A stretch of DNA of 64,000 bases, taken from Isoperla grammatica. Its lineage: Eukaryota > Arthropoda > Insecta > Plecoptera > Perlodidae. Each line of letters begins with the position of its first letter. Positions within the stretch are counted from its first letter, which is position 1. The position numbers and the translations under genes were made by a program. This document shows, piece by piece, positions 1 to 11,845 of this stretch. The notes under the pieces are model-generated. The model was not told the DNA's origin. It ran no database searches and was given only the letters and a program-made list of their open reading frames with translations. The stretch covers positions 1 through 64,000 of the forward strand of contig CAMDTW010000246.1 of assembly GCA_945910005.1 (NCBI GenBank). Reading direction: 5' to 3'.

Positions 1-578
1 TTGTCCATTTCGTCACATTTCGATAACTTCTATAGAAGTTACACCCTCCGTTGAAAAAAAAGAATTATAGGCTGCATTCTTCAAGAGTATAATGAAAATG
101 CATAAATTGAGTTTTTTCGTCGTTTTTGGTTAAAATATGCATAAAATATAGAAATTGGCTGATTTAAGTCTATCTACCACAAACTTCCAGTTTTAAGAGG
201 AATCTTGCATATGGCTGGGATTCCTAAGGGTTTAAACCAAATTGCACAAATCGTTGTTTTAGAGCGTTTCAGGCTCCAATAAGCACAATTTGTCCATTTC
301 GTCACATTTCGATAACTTCTATAGAAGTTACACCCTCCGTCGAAAAATAAGAATTATAGGTTGCATTCTTCAAGAGTATAATGAAAATGCATAAATTGAT
401 TTTTTTCGTCGTTTTTGGTTAAAATATACATAAAAAATAGAAATTGGTTGATTTCAGTCTATCTACCACAAACTTCCAGTTTTAAGAGGAATCTTGCATA
501 CGGCCGGGGTTCCTAAGGGTTTCAACCAAAGTTGACAAATCGTTGTTTTAGAGCGTTTCAGGCTCCAATAAGCACAAT
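1..578. repeat. Two monomers at left edge, tail of a 7-mer-like block
   Basis: Unit 1-289 has gaaaaaaaag, catatggc and gtttaaacc. Unit 290-578 has aaattgattttt, atacataaaa, ggttgattt and ggccggggtt. The same ordered pair occurs at 55170-55748, where it precedes an H unit; here it precedes a C unit (579). This suggests that the 7-monomer repeat seen at 53-64 kb also exists to the left of the window and was broken at the junction near 579. Confidence 0.7.
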
Positions 579-867
579 TTGTCCATTTCGTCACATTTTT
601 CTAACTTCTATAGAAGTTACATTCTCCGTTGAAAAATAAGAATTATATTTTGCATTCTTCAAGAGTATTATGAAAATGCATAAATTGAGTTTTTTCGTCG
701 TTTTTGGTTAAAATATGGATAAAATATAGAAATTGGCTGATTTCAGTCTATCTACCACAAACTTCGAGTTTTAAGAGGAATCTTGCATACAGCTGGGATT
801 CCTAAGTGTTTCAACCAAAGTTGACAAATCGTTGTTTTAGAGCGTTTCTGGCAACAATAAGCACAAT
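579..867 (+). repeat. C-type monomer (C1 version)
   Basis: C units are the most distinctive full-length family: actatttttc-like head (acatttttctaac here), attctccg, tattttgc in place of taggctgc, agtattatg, tatggataaaa, cttcgag, catacagctggg, aagtgtttc and a tctggcaac tail. The C1 version, with ttttctaac and attctcc and the normal tttcgtcg, is seen only at 579, 5201 and 8668. A D unit follows. Confidence 0.9.
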
Positions 868-1155
868 TTGTCCATTTCGTCACATTTCGATAACTTCTAT
901 AGAAGTTACACCCTCCGTTGAAAAATAAGAATTATAGGCTGCATTCTTCAAGAGTATAATGAAAATGCATAAATTGAGTTTTTTCGTCGTTTTTGGTTAA
1001 AATATGCATAAAAAATAGAAATTGGCTGATTTCAGTCTATCTACCACAACTTCCAGTTTTAAGAGGAATCTTGCATACGGCCGGGATTCCTAAGGGTTTC
1101 AACCAAATTGCACAAATCGTTGTTTTAGAGCGTTTTAGGCTCCAATAAGCACAAT
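868..1155 (+). repeat. D-type monomer (288 bp)
   Basis: The D family is T at 52, C at 72, A at 147, C at 166, C at 216, with a 1-bp deletion (accacaacttcc for accacaaacttcc). It occurs only immediately after a C unit. Unlike the other D copies, this one ends aaattgcac rather than aaagttgac and is followed by a ctctccg B-like unit instead of an E unit, so its 3' end is probably recombinant. Confidence 0.85.
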
Positions 1156-4100
1156 TTGTCCATTTCGTCACATTTCGATAACTTCTATAGAAGTTACACT
1201 CTCCGTCGAAAAATAAGAATTATAGGTTGCATTCTTCAAGAGTATAATGAAAATGCATAAATTGAGTTTTTTTGTCGTTTTTGGTTAAAATATGCATAAA
1301 ATATAGAAATTGGCTGATTTCAGTCTATCTACCACAAACTTCCAGTTTTAAGAGGAATCTTGCATACGGCCGGGATTCCTAAGGGTTTCAACCAAAGTTG
1401 ACAAATCGTTGTTTTAGAGCGTTTCAGGCTTCAATAAGTACAATTTGTCCATTTCGTCACATTTCGATAACTTCTATAGAAGTTACACCCTCCGTTGAAA
1501 AATAAGAATTATAGGCTGCATTCTTCAAGAGTATAATGAAAATGCATAAATTGAGTTTTTTCGTCGTTTTTGGTTAAAATTTGCATAAAATATAGGAATT
1601 GGCTGATTTTAGTCTATCTACCACAAACTTCCAGTTTTAATTGGAATCTTGCATACGGCTGGGATTCCTAAGGGTTTCAACCAAATTGCACAAATCGTTG
1701 TTTTTGAGCGTTTCAGGCTCCAATAAGCACAATTTGTCCATTTCGTCACATTTCGATAACTTCTATAGAAGTTACACTCTCCGTCGAAAAAAAAGAATTA
1801 TAGGTTGCATTCTTCAAGAGTATAATAAAAATGCATAAATTGAGTTTTTTCGTCGTTTTTAGTAAAAATATGCATAAAAAATAGAAATTGGCTGATTTCA
1901 GTCTATCTACCACAAACTTCCAGTTTTAAGAGGAATCTTGCATACGGCCGGGATTCCTAAGGGTTTCAACCAAAGTTGACAAATCGTTGTTTTAGAGCGT
2001 TTCAGGCTCCAAAAAGCACAATTTGTCCATTTCGTCACATTTCGATAACTTCTATAGAAGTTACACCCTCCGTTGAAAAATAAGAATTATAGGCTGCATT
2101 CTTCAAGAGTATAATGAAAATGCATAAATTGAGTTTTTTCGTCGTTTTTGGTTAAAATATGCATAAAATATAGAAATTGGCTGATTTTAGTCTATCTACC
2201 ACAAACTTCCAGTTTTAAGAGGAATCTTCCATACGGCTGCGATTCCTAAGGGTTTCAACCAAATTGCACAAATCGTTGTTTTAGAGCGTTTCAGGCTCCA
2301 ATAAGCACAATTTGTCCATTTCGTCACATTTCGATAACTTCTATAGAAGTTACACCCTCCGTCGAAAAATTAGAATTAAAGGTTGCATTCTTCAAGAGTA
2401 TAATGAAAATGCATACATTGAGTTTTTTCGTCGTTTTTGGTTAAAATATGCATAAAAAATAGAAATTGGCTGATTTCAGTCTATCTACCACAAACTTCCA
2501 GTTTTAAGAGGAATCTTGCATACGGCCGGGATTCCTAAGGGTTTCAACCAAAGTTGACAAATCGTTGTTTAAGAGCGTTTCAGGCTCCAATAAGCACAAT
2601 TTGTCCATTTCGTCACATTTCGATAACTTCTATAGAAGTTACACCCTCCGTCGAAAAATAAGAATTATAGGTTGCATTCTTCAAGAGTATAATGAAAATG
2701 CATAAATTGAGTTTTTTCGTCGTTTTTAGTTAAAATATGCATTGAAAATAGAAATTGGCTGATTTCAGTCTATCTACCACAAACTTCCAGTTTTAAGAGG
2801 AATCTTGCATACGGCCGGGATTCCTAAGGGTTTCAACCAAAGTTGACAAATCGTTGTTTTAGAGCGTTTCAGGCTCCAATAAGCACAATTTGTCCATTTC
2901 GTCACATTTCGATAACTTCTATAGAAGTTACACCCTCCGTTGAAAAATAAGAATTATAGGCTGCATTCTTCAAGAGTATAATGAAAATGCATAAATTGAG
3001 TTTTTTCGTCGTTTTTGGTTAAAATATGCATAAAATATAGAAATTGGCTGATTTTAGTCTATCTACCACAAACTTCCATTTTTAATAGGAATCTTGCATA
3101 CGGCTGGGATTCCTAAGGGTTTCAACCAAATTGCACAAATCGTTGTTTTAGAGCGTTTCAGGCTCCAATAAGCACAATTTGTCCATTTCGTCACATTTCG
3201 ATAACTTCTATAGAAGTTACACCCTCCGTCGAAAAATAAGAATTATAGGTTGCATTCTTCAAGAGTATAATGAAAATGCATACATTGAGTTTTTTCGTCG
3301 TTTTTGGTTAAAATATGCATAAAAAAAAGAAATTGGCTGATTTCAGTCTATCTACCACAAACTTCCAGTTTTAAGAGGAATCTTGCATACGGCCGGGATT
3401 CCTAAGGGTTTCAACCAAAGTTGACAAATCGTTGTTTTAGAGCGTTGCAGGCTCCAATAAGCACAATTTGTCCATTTCGTCACATTTCGATAACTTCTAT
3501 AGAAGTAACACCCTCCGTCGAAAAATAAGAATTATAGGTTGCATTCTTCAAGAGTATAATGAAAATTCATAAATTGAGTTTTTTCGTCATTTTTGGTTAA
3601 AATATGCATAAAAAATAGAAATTGGCTGATTTCAGTCTATCTACCACAAACTTCCAGTTTTAAGAGGAATCTTGCATACGGCCGGGATTCCTAAGGGTTT
3701 CAACCAAAGTTGACAAATCGTTGTTTTAGAGCGTTTCAGGCTCCAATAAGCACAATTTGTCCATTTCGTCACATTTCGATAACTTCTATAGAAGTTACAC
3801 CCTCCGTTGAAAAATAAGAATTATAGGCTGCATTCTTCAAGAGTATAATGAAAATGCATAAATTGAGTTTTTTCGTCGTTTTTGGTTAAAATTTGCATAA
3901 AATATAGGAACTGCTGATTTTAGTCTATCTACCACAAACTTCCAGTTTTAAGAGGAATCTTGCATACGGCTGGGATTCCTAAGGGTTTCAACCAAATTGC
4001 ACAAATCGTTGTTTTAGAGCGTTTCAGGCTCCAATAACCACAATTTGTCCATTTCGTCACATTTCGATAACTTCTATAGAAGTTACACCCTCCGTCGAAA

Positions 4101-4622
4101 AATAAGAATTATAGGTTGCATTCTTCAAGAGTATAATGAAAATGCATAAATTGAGTTTTTTCGTCGTTTTTGGTTAAAATATGCATAAAAAGTAGAAATT
4201 GGCTGATTTCAGTCTATCTACCACAAACTTCCAGTTTTAAGAGGAATCTTGCATACGGCCGGGATTCCTAAGGGTTTCAACCAAAGTTGACAAATCGTTG
4301 TTTTAGAGCGTTTCAGGCTCCAATAAGCACAATTTGTCCATTTCGTCACTTTTCGATAACTTCTATAGAAGTTACACCCTCCGTCGAAACATAAGAATTA
4401 TAGGTTGCATTCTTCAAGAGTATAATGAAAATGCATAAATTGAGTTTTTTCGTCGTTTTTGGTTAAAATATGCATAAAAAATAGAAATTGGCTGATTTCA
4501 GTCTATCTACCACAAACTTCCAGTTTTAAGAGGAATCTTGCATACGGGCGGGATTCCTAAGGGTTTCAACCAAAGTTGACAAATCGTTGTTTTAGAGCGT
4601 TTCAGGCTCCAATAAGCACAAT

Positions 4623-4911
4623 TTGTCCATTTCGTCACATTTCGATAACTTCTATAGAAGTTACACCCTCCGTTGAAAAATAAGAATTATAGGCTGCATT
4701 CTTCAAGAGTATAATGAAAATAAATGAATTGATTTTTTTCGTCGTTATTGGTTAAAATATGCATAAAATATAGAAATTGGCTGATTTTAGTCTATCTACC
4801 ACAAACTTCCAGTTTTAAGAGGAATCTTGCATACGGCCGGGATTCCTAAGGGTTTCAACCAAAGTTGACAAATCGTTGTTTTAGAGCGTTTCAGGCTCCA
4901 ATAAGCACAAT
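4623..4911 (+). repeat. G-type monomer
   Basis: Distinguished by aaaataaatgaattgattt and cgtcgttattgg in place of aaaatgcataaattgagtt and cgtcgtttttgg, at about unit positions 95-130. Here it ends in the B state (ggccggg, aaagttgac). It is followed by a C/T-mosaic unit with agtattatg and ttggtcg and then a C unit, the order also seen at 14157, 42749, 47083 and 57193. Confidence 0.88.
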
Positions 4912-5200
4912 TTGTCCATTTCGTCACATTTCGATAACTTCTATAGAAGTTACACCCTCCGTCGAAAAATAAGAATTATAGGTTGCATTCTTCAAGAGTA
5001 TTATGAAAATGCATAAATTGAGTTTTTTGGTCGTTTTTGGTTAAAATATGCATAAAATATAGAAATTGGCTGATTTTAGTCTATCTACCACAAACTTCCA
5101 GTTTTAAGAGGAATCTTGCATACGGCTGGGATTCCTAAGGGTTTCAACCAAATTGCACAAATCGTTGTTTTAGAGCGTTTCAGGCTCCAATAAGCACAAT

Positions 5201-5489
5201 TTGTCCATTTCGTCACATTTTTCTAACTTCTATAGAAGTTACATTCTCCGTTGAAAAATAAGAATTATATTTTGCATTCTTCAAGAGTATTATGAAAATG
5301 CATAAATTGAGTTTTTTCGTCGTTTTTGGTTAAAATATGGATAAAATATAGAAATTGGCTGATTTCAGTCTATCTACCACAAACTTCGAGTTTTAAGAGG
5401 AATCTTGCATACAGCTGGGATTCCTAAGTGTTTCAACCAAAGTTGACAAATCGTTGTTTTAGAGCGTTTCTGGCAACAATAAGCACAAT
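5201..5489 (+). repeat. C-type monomer (C1 version)
   Basis: By eye it matches the copy at 579, including ttttctaac, attctcc and tttcgtcg. It lies 4,622 bp (16 monomers) downstream of that copy. It starts a stretch that is repeated from 8668, at an offset of 3,467 bp. Confidence 0.9.
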
Positions 5490-5777
5490 TTGTCCATTTC
5501 GTCACATTTCGATAACTTCTATAGAAGTTACACCCTCCGTTGAAAAATAAGAATTATAGGCTGCATTCTTCAAGAGTATAATGAAAATGCATAAATTGAG
5601 TTTTTTCGTCGTTTTTGGTTAAAATATGCATAAAAAATAGAAATTGGCTGATTTCAGTCTATCTACCACAACTTCCAGTTTTAAGAGGAATCTTGCATAC
5701 GGCCGGGATTCCTAAGGGTTTCAACCAAAGTTGACAAATCGTTGTTTTAGAGCGTTTCAGGCTCCATTAAGCACAAT
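5490..5777 (+). repeat. D-type monomer (288 bp)
   Basis: Carries accacaacttcc and ends ggctccattaagc, leading into an E-like unit (gattacttc). The C-D-E order here is the standard one in the window. Confidence 0.88.
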
Positions 5778-8667
5778 TTGTCCATTTCGTCACATTTCGA
5801 TTACTTCTATAGAAGTTACACCCTCCGTTGAAAAATAAGAATTATAGGCTGCATTCTTCAAGAGTATAATGAAAATGCATAAATTGAGTTTTTTCGTCGT
5901 TTTTGGTTAAAATATGCATAAAATATAGAAATTGGCTGATTTTAGTCTATCTACCACAAACTTCCAGTTTTAAGAGGAATCTTGCATACGGCTGGGATTC
6001 CTAAGGGTTTCAACCAAATTGCACAAATCGTTGTTTTAGAGCGTTTCAGGCTCCAAAAAGCACAATTTGTCCATTTCGTCACATTTCGATAACTTCTATA
6101 GAAGTTACACCCTCCGTCGAAAAATAAGAATTATAGGTTGCATTCTTCAAGAGTATAATGAAAATGCATAAATTGAGTTTTTTCGTCGTTTTTGGTTAAA
6201 ATATGCATAAAAAATAGAAATTGGCTGGTTTCAGTCTATCTACCACAAACTTCCAGTTTTAAGAGGAATCTTGCATACGGCTGGGATTCCTAAGGGTTTC
6301 AACCAAATTGCACAAATCGTTGTTTTAGAGCGTTTCAGGCTCCAATAAGCACAATTTGTCCATTTCGTCACATTTCGATTACTTCTATAGAAGTTACACC
6401 CTCCGTTGAAAAATAAGAATTATAGGCTGCATTCTTCAAGAGTATAATGAAAATGCATAAATTGAGTTTTTTCGTCGTTTTTGGTTAAAATATGCATAAA
6501 AAATAGAAATTGGCTGATTTCAGTCTATCTACCACAAACTTCCAGTTTTAAGAGGAATCTTGCATACGGCTGGGATTCCTAAGGGTTTCAACCAAATTGC
6601 ACAAATCGTTGTTTTAGATCGTTTCAGGCTCTAATAAGCACAATTTGTCCATTTCGTCACATTTCGATTACTTCTATAGAAGTTACACCCTCCGTTGAAA
6701 AATAAGAATTATAGGCTGCATTCTTCAAGAGTATAATGAAAATGCATAAATTGAGTTTTTTCGTCGTTTTTGGTTAAAATATGCATAAAAAATAGAAATT
6801 GGCTGATTTCAGTCTATCTACCACAAACTTCCAGTTCTAAGAGGAATCTTGCATACGGCCGGGATTCCTAAGGGTTTCAACCAAAGTTGACAAATCGTTG
6901 TTTTACAGCGTTTCAGGCTTCAATAAGCACAATTTGTCCATTTCGTCACATTTCGATTACTTCTATAGAAGTTACACCCTCCGTCGAAAAATAAGAATTA
7001 TAGGTTGCATTCTTCAAGAGTATAATGAAAATGCATAAATTGAGTTTTTTCGTCGTTTTTAGTTAAAATATGCATAAAAAATAGAAATTGGCTGATTTCA
7101 GTCTATCTACCACAAACTTCCAGTTTTAAGAGGAATCTTGCATACGGCCGGGATTCCTAAGGGTTTCAACCAAAGTTGACAAATCATTGTTTTAGAGCGT
7201 TTCAGGCTCCAATAAGCACAATTTGTCCATTTCGTCACATTTTGATAACTTCTATAGAAGTTACACCCTCCGTTGAAAAAAAAGAATTATAGGCTGCATT
7301 CTTCAAGAGTATAATGAAAATGCATAAATTGAGTTTTTTCGTCGTTTTTGGTTAAAATATGCATAAAATATAGATATTGGCTGATTTCAGTCTATCTACC
7401 ACAAACTTCCAGTTTTAAGAGGAATCTTGCATACGGCCGGGATTCCTAAGGGTTTCAACCAAAGTTGACAAATCGTTGTTTTAGAGCGTTTCAGGCTCCA
7501 ATAAGTACAATTTGTCCATTTCGTCACATTTCGATAACTTCTATAGAAGTTACACCCTCCGTTGAAAAATAAGAATTATAGGCTGCATTCTTCAAGAGTA
7601 TAATGAAAATGCATAAATTGAGTTTTTTCGTCGTTTTTGGTTAAAATTTGCATAAAATATAGGAATTGGCTGATTTTAGTCTATCTACCACAAACTTCCA
7701 GTTTTAAGAGGAATCTTGCATACGGCTGGGATTCCTAAGGGTTTCAACCAAATTGCACAAATCGTTGTTTTTGAGCGTTTCAGGCTCCAATAAGCACAAT
7801 TTGTCCATTTCGTCACATTTCGATAACTTCTATAGAAGTTACACTCTCCGTCGAAAAATAAGAATTATAGGTTGCATTCTTCAAGAGTATAATAAAAATG
7901 CATAAATTGAGTTTTTTCGTCGTTTTTAGTAAAAATATGCATAAAAAATAGAAATTGGCTGATTTCAGTCTATCTACCACAAACTTCCAGTTTTAAGAGG
8001 AATCTTGCATACGGCCGGGATTCCTCAGGGTTTCAACCAAAGTTGACAAATCGTTGTTTTAGAGCGTTTCAGGCTCCAATAAGCACAATTTGTCCATTTC
8101 GTCACATTTCGATAACTTCTATAGAAGTAACACCCTCCGTTGAAAAACAAGAATTATAGGCTGCATTCTTCAAGAGTATAATGAAAATGCATAAATTGAG
8201 TTTTTTCGTCGTTTTTGGTTAAAATATGCATAAAATATAGAAATTGGCTGATTTTAGTCTATCTACCACAAACTTCCAGTTTTAAGAGGAATCTTGCATA
8301 CGGCTGGGATTCCTAAGGGTTTCAACCAAATTGCACAAATCGTTGTTTTAGAGCGTTTCAGGCTCCAAGAAGCACAATTTGTCCATTTCGTCACATTTCG
8401 ATAACTTCTATAGAAGTTACACCCTCCGTCGAAAAATAAGAATTATAGGTTGCATTCTTCAAGAGTATAATGAAAATGCATACATTGAGTTTTTTCGTCG
8501 TTTTTGGTTAAAATATGCATAAAATATAGAAATTGGCTGATTTTAGTCTATCTACCACAAACTTCCAGTTTTAAGAGGAATCTTGCATACGGCTGGGATT
8601 CCTAAGGGTTTCAACCAAATTGCACAAATCGTTGTTTTAGAGCGTTTCAGGCTCCAATAAGCACAAT

Positions 8668-8956
8668 TTGTCCATTTCGTCACATTTTTCTAACTTCTAT
8701 AGAAGTTACATTCTCCGTTGAAAAATAAGAATTATATTTTGCATTCTTCAAGAGTATTATGAAAATGCATAAATTGAGTTTTTTCGTCGTTTTTGGTTAA
8801 AATATGGATAAAATATAGAAATTGGCTGATTTCAGTCTATCTACCACAAACTTCGAGTTTTAAGAGGAATCTTGCATACAGCTGGGATTCCTAAGTGTTT
8901 CAACCAAAGTTGACAAATCGTTGTTTTAGAGCGTTTCTGGCAACAATAAGCACAAT
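8668..8956 (+). repeat. C-type monomer (C1 version)
   Basis: The third and last C1 copy, matching 579 and 5201 by eye. The unit before it lacks the usual ttggtcg and agtattatg features, so the join upstream of this copy differs from the other C cassettes. Confidence 0.9.
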
Positions 8957-9244
8957 TTGTCCATTTCGTCACATTTCGATAACTTCTATAGAAGTTACAC
9001 CCTCCGTTGAAAAATAAGAATTATAGGCTGCATTCTTCAAGAGTATAATGAAAATGCATAAATTGAGTTTTTTCGTCGTTTTTGGTTAAAATATGCATAA
9101 AAAATAGAAATTGGCTGATTTCAGTCTATCTACCACAACTTCCAGTTTTAAGAGGAATCTTGCATACGGCCGGGATTCCTAAGGGTTTCAACCAAAGTTG
9201 ACAAATCGTTGTTTTAGAGCGTTTCAGGCTCCATTAAGCACAAT
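8957..9244 (+). repeat. D-type monomer (288 bp)
   Basis: Standard D features (accacaacttcc, ccattaagc end). Together with 8668-8956 and the E unit that follows, it repeats 5201-~6200 at an offset of 3,467 bp. Confidence 0.88.
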
Positions 9245-11267
9245 TTGTCCATTTCGTCACATTTCGATTACTTCTATAGAAGTTACACCCTCCGTTGAAA
9301 AATAAGAATTATAGGCTGCATTCTTCAAGAGTATAATGAAAATGCATAAATTGAGTTTTTTCGTCGTTTTTGGTTAAAATATGCATAAAATATAGAAATT
9401 GGCTGATTTTAGTCTATCTACCACAAACTTCCAGTTTTAAGAGGAATCTTGCATACGGCTGGGATTCCTAAGGGTTTCAACCAAATTGCACAAATCGTTG
9501 TTTTAGAGCGTTTCAGGCTCCAAAAAGCACAATTTGTCCATTTCGTCACATTTCGATAACTTCTATAGAAGTTACACCCTCCGTCGAAAAATAAGAATTA
9601 TAGGTTGCATTCTTCAAGAGTATAATGAAAATGCATAAATTGAGTTTTTTCGTCGTTTTTGGTTAAAATATGCATAAAAAATAGAAATTGGCTGGTTTTA
9701 GGCTATCTACCACAAACTTCCAGTTTTAAGAGGAATCTTGCATACGGCCGGGATTCCTAAGGGTTTCAACCAAAATTGACAAATCGTTGTTATAGAGCGT
9801 TTCAGGCTCCAATAAGTACAATTTGTCCATTTCGTCACATTTCGATAACTTCTATAGAAGTTACACCCTCCGTTGAAAAATAAGAATTATAGGCTGCATT
9901 CTTCAAGAGTATAATGAAAATGCATAAATTGAGTTTTTTCGTCGTTTTTGGTTAAAATTTGCATAAAATATAGGAATTGGCTGATTTTAGTCTATCTACC
10001 ACAAACTTCCAGTTTTAAGAGTAATCTTGCATACGGCTGGGATTCCTAAGGGTTTCAACCAAATTGCACAAATCGTTGTTTTAGAGCGTTTCAGGCTCTA
10101 ATAACCACAATTTGTCCATTTCGTCACATTTCGATAACTTCTATAGAAGTTACACCCTCCGTCGAAAAATAAGAATTATAGGTTGCATTCTTAAAGAGTA
10201 TAATGAAAATGCATAAATTGAGTTTTTTCGTCGTTTTTGGTTAAAATATGCATTAAAAATAGAAATTGGCTGATTTCAGTCTATCTACCACAAACTTCCA
10301 GTTTTAAGAGGAATCTTGCATACGGCCGGGATTCCTAAGGGTTTCAACCAAACTTGACAAATCGTTGTTTTAGAGCGTTTCAGGCTCCAATAAGTACAAT
10401 TTGTCCATTTCGTCACATTTCGATAACTTCTATAGAAGTTACACCCTCCGTTGAAAAATAAGAATTATAGGCTGCATTCTTCAAGAGTATAATGAAAATG
10501 CATAAATTGAGTTTTTTCGTCGTTTTTGGTTAAAATTTGCATAAAACATAGGAATTGGCTGATTTTAGTCTATCTACCACAAACTTCCAGTTTTAAGAGG
10601 AATCTTGCAAACGGCTGGGATTCCTAAGGGTTTCAACCAAAGTTGACAAATCGTTGTTTTAGAGCGTTTCAGGCTCCAATAAGCACAATTTGTCCATTTC
10701 GTCACATTTCGATAACTTCTATAGAAGTTACACCCTCCGTCGAAAAATAAGAATTATAGGTTGCATTTTTCAAGAGTATAATGAAAATGCATAAATTGAG
10801 TTTTTTCGTCGTTTTTGGTTAAAATATGCATAAAAAATAGAAATTGGCTGATTTCAGTCTATCTACCACAAACTTCCAGTTTTAAGAGGAATCTTGCATA
10901 CGGCCGGGATTCCTAAGGGTTTCAACCAAAGTTGACAAATCGTTGTTTTAGAGCGTTTCAGGCTCCAATAAGCACAATTTGTCCATTTCGTCACATTTCG
11001 ATAACTTCTATAGAAGTTACACCCTCCGTCGAAAAATAAGAATTATAGGTTGCATTCTTCAAGAGTATTATGAAAATGCATAAATTGAGTTTTTTGGTCG
11101 TTTTTGGTTAAAATATGCATAAAATATAGAAATTGGCTGATTTTAGTCTATCTACCACAAACTTCCAGTTTTAAGAGGAATCTTGCATACGGCTGGGATT
11201 CCTAAGGGTTTCAACCAAATTGCACAAATCGTTGTTTTAGAGCGTTTCAGGCTCCAATAAGCACAAT

Positions 11268-11557
11268 TTGTCCATTTCGTCACATTTTTATAACTTCTAT
11301 AGAAGTTACACTCTCCGTTGAAAAATAAGAATTATATTTTGCATTCTTCAAGAGTATTATGAAAATGCATAAATTGAGTTTTTTGGTCGTTTTTGGTTAA
11401 AATATGGATAAAATATAGAAATTGGCTGATTTCAGTATATCTACCACAAACTTCGAGTATTAAGAGGAATCTTGCATACAGCTGGGATTCCTAAGTGTTT
11501 CAACCAAAGTTGACAAATCGTTGTTTTAGAGCGTTTTCTGGCAACAATAAGCACAAT
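11268..11557 (+). repeat. C-type monomer (C2 version, 290 bp)
   Basis: First of the C2 version: ttttataac, actctccg and ttggtcg. Private changes: agtatatc, gagtattaag, and an extra t in gttttctggc that makes the unit 290 bp. C2 copies are at 11268, 14735, 23975, 43327, 47662, 49684, 52861 and 57771. Confidence 0.9.
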
Positions 11558-11845
11558 TTGTCCATTTCGTCACATTTCGATAACTTCTATAGAAGTTACA
11601 CCCTCCGTTGAAAAATAAGAATTATAGGCTGCATTCTTCAAGAGTATAATGAAAATGCATAAATTGAGTTTTTTCGTCGTTTTTGGTTAAAATATGCATA
11701 AAAAATAGAAATTGGCTGATTTAAGTCTATCTACCACAACTTCCAGTTTTAAGAGGAATCTTGCATACGGCCGGGATTCCTAAGGGTTTCAACCAAAGTT
11801 GACAAATCGTTGTTTTAGAGCGTTTCAGGCTCCATTAAGCACAAT
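11558..11845 (+). repeat. D-type monomer (288 bp)
   Basis: Standard D with a private tttaagtc. It is followed by an E unit with a shortened T run (gagtttttcg), a marker shared with the units after the D copies at 15024 and 24264. Confidence 0.88.

Larger units (their letters stand above)
579..5200. repeat. Block of 16 monomers between C units
   Basis: After the C-D pair the block runs through A/B alternation: atttgcataaaatataggaatt at ~1580 and ~3890; ttagtaaaaat at ~1859; catacattg at 2412 and ~3282; cattgaaaatag at ~2740; cgttgcagg at ~3444. It ends with a G unit (4623) and a pre-C unit with ttggtcg (4912). The order catacattg, cattgaaaatag, A, catacattg+cgttgcagg is found again at 38.1-39.3 kb. 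Nothing other than satellite is present. Confidence 0.85.
5201..8667. repeat. Block of 12 monomers (3,467 bp) beginning with C-D-E
   Basis: C (5201), D (5490), then a run of units with the left dyad arm changed to ttacttc (about 5778, 6357, 6646, 6935), then A/B alternation. Units at ~7513 and ~7801 repeat the order and private changes of ~1445 and ~1734 (ataggaatt with tttttgagcg, then ataataaaaatg with ttagtaaaaat), 21 monomers away. The last unit (8379-8667) has a B head with catacattg joined to an A tail. Confidence 0.8.
8668..11267. repeat. Block of 9 monomers (2,600 bp)
   Basis: C, D and E are followed by a B unit with ggttttaggc and gttatagagcg (~9535), a unit with gagtaatc and ataaccac (~9824), one with cattaaaaatag and aaacttgac (~10113), one with aacatagg and gcaaacgg (~10402), and a pre-C unit with ttggtcg (~10979). 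The gttatagagcg, ataaccac, aaacttgac, gcaaacgg order recurs at 34.7-35.8 kb and in part at 40.0-40.7 kb. Confidence 0.8.

Noticed and set aside
1641..1838. Open frame of 65 codons, plus strand
   Set aside because: It starts at a TTG created by the local change aattggaatc and runs across the boundary of two satellite units. The same peptide segments appear in the 36308-36496 frame because the DNA repeats. No codon bias, no family resemblance, and other monomers have stops in the frame.
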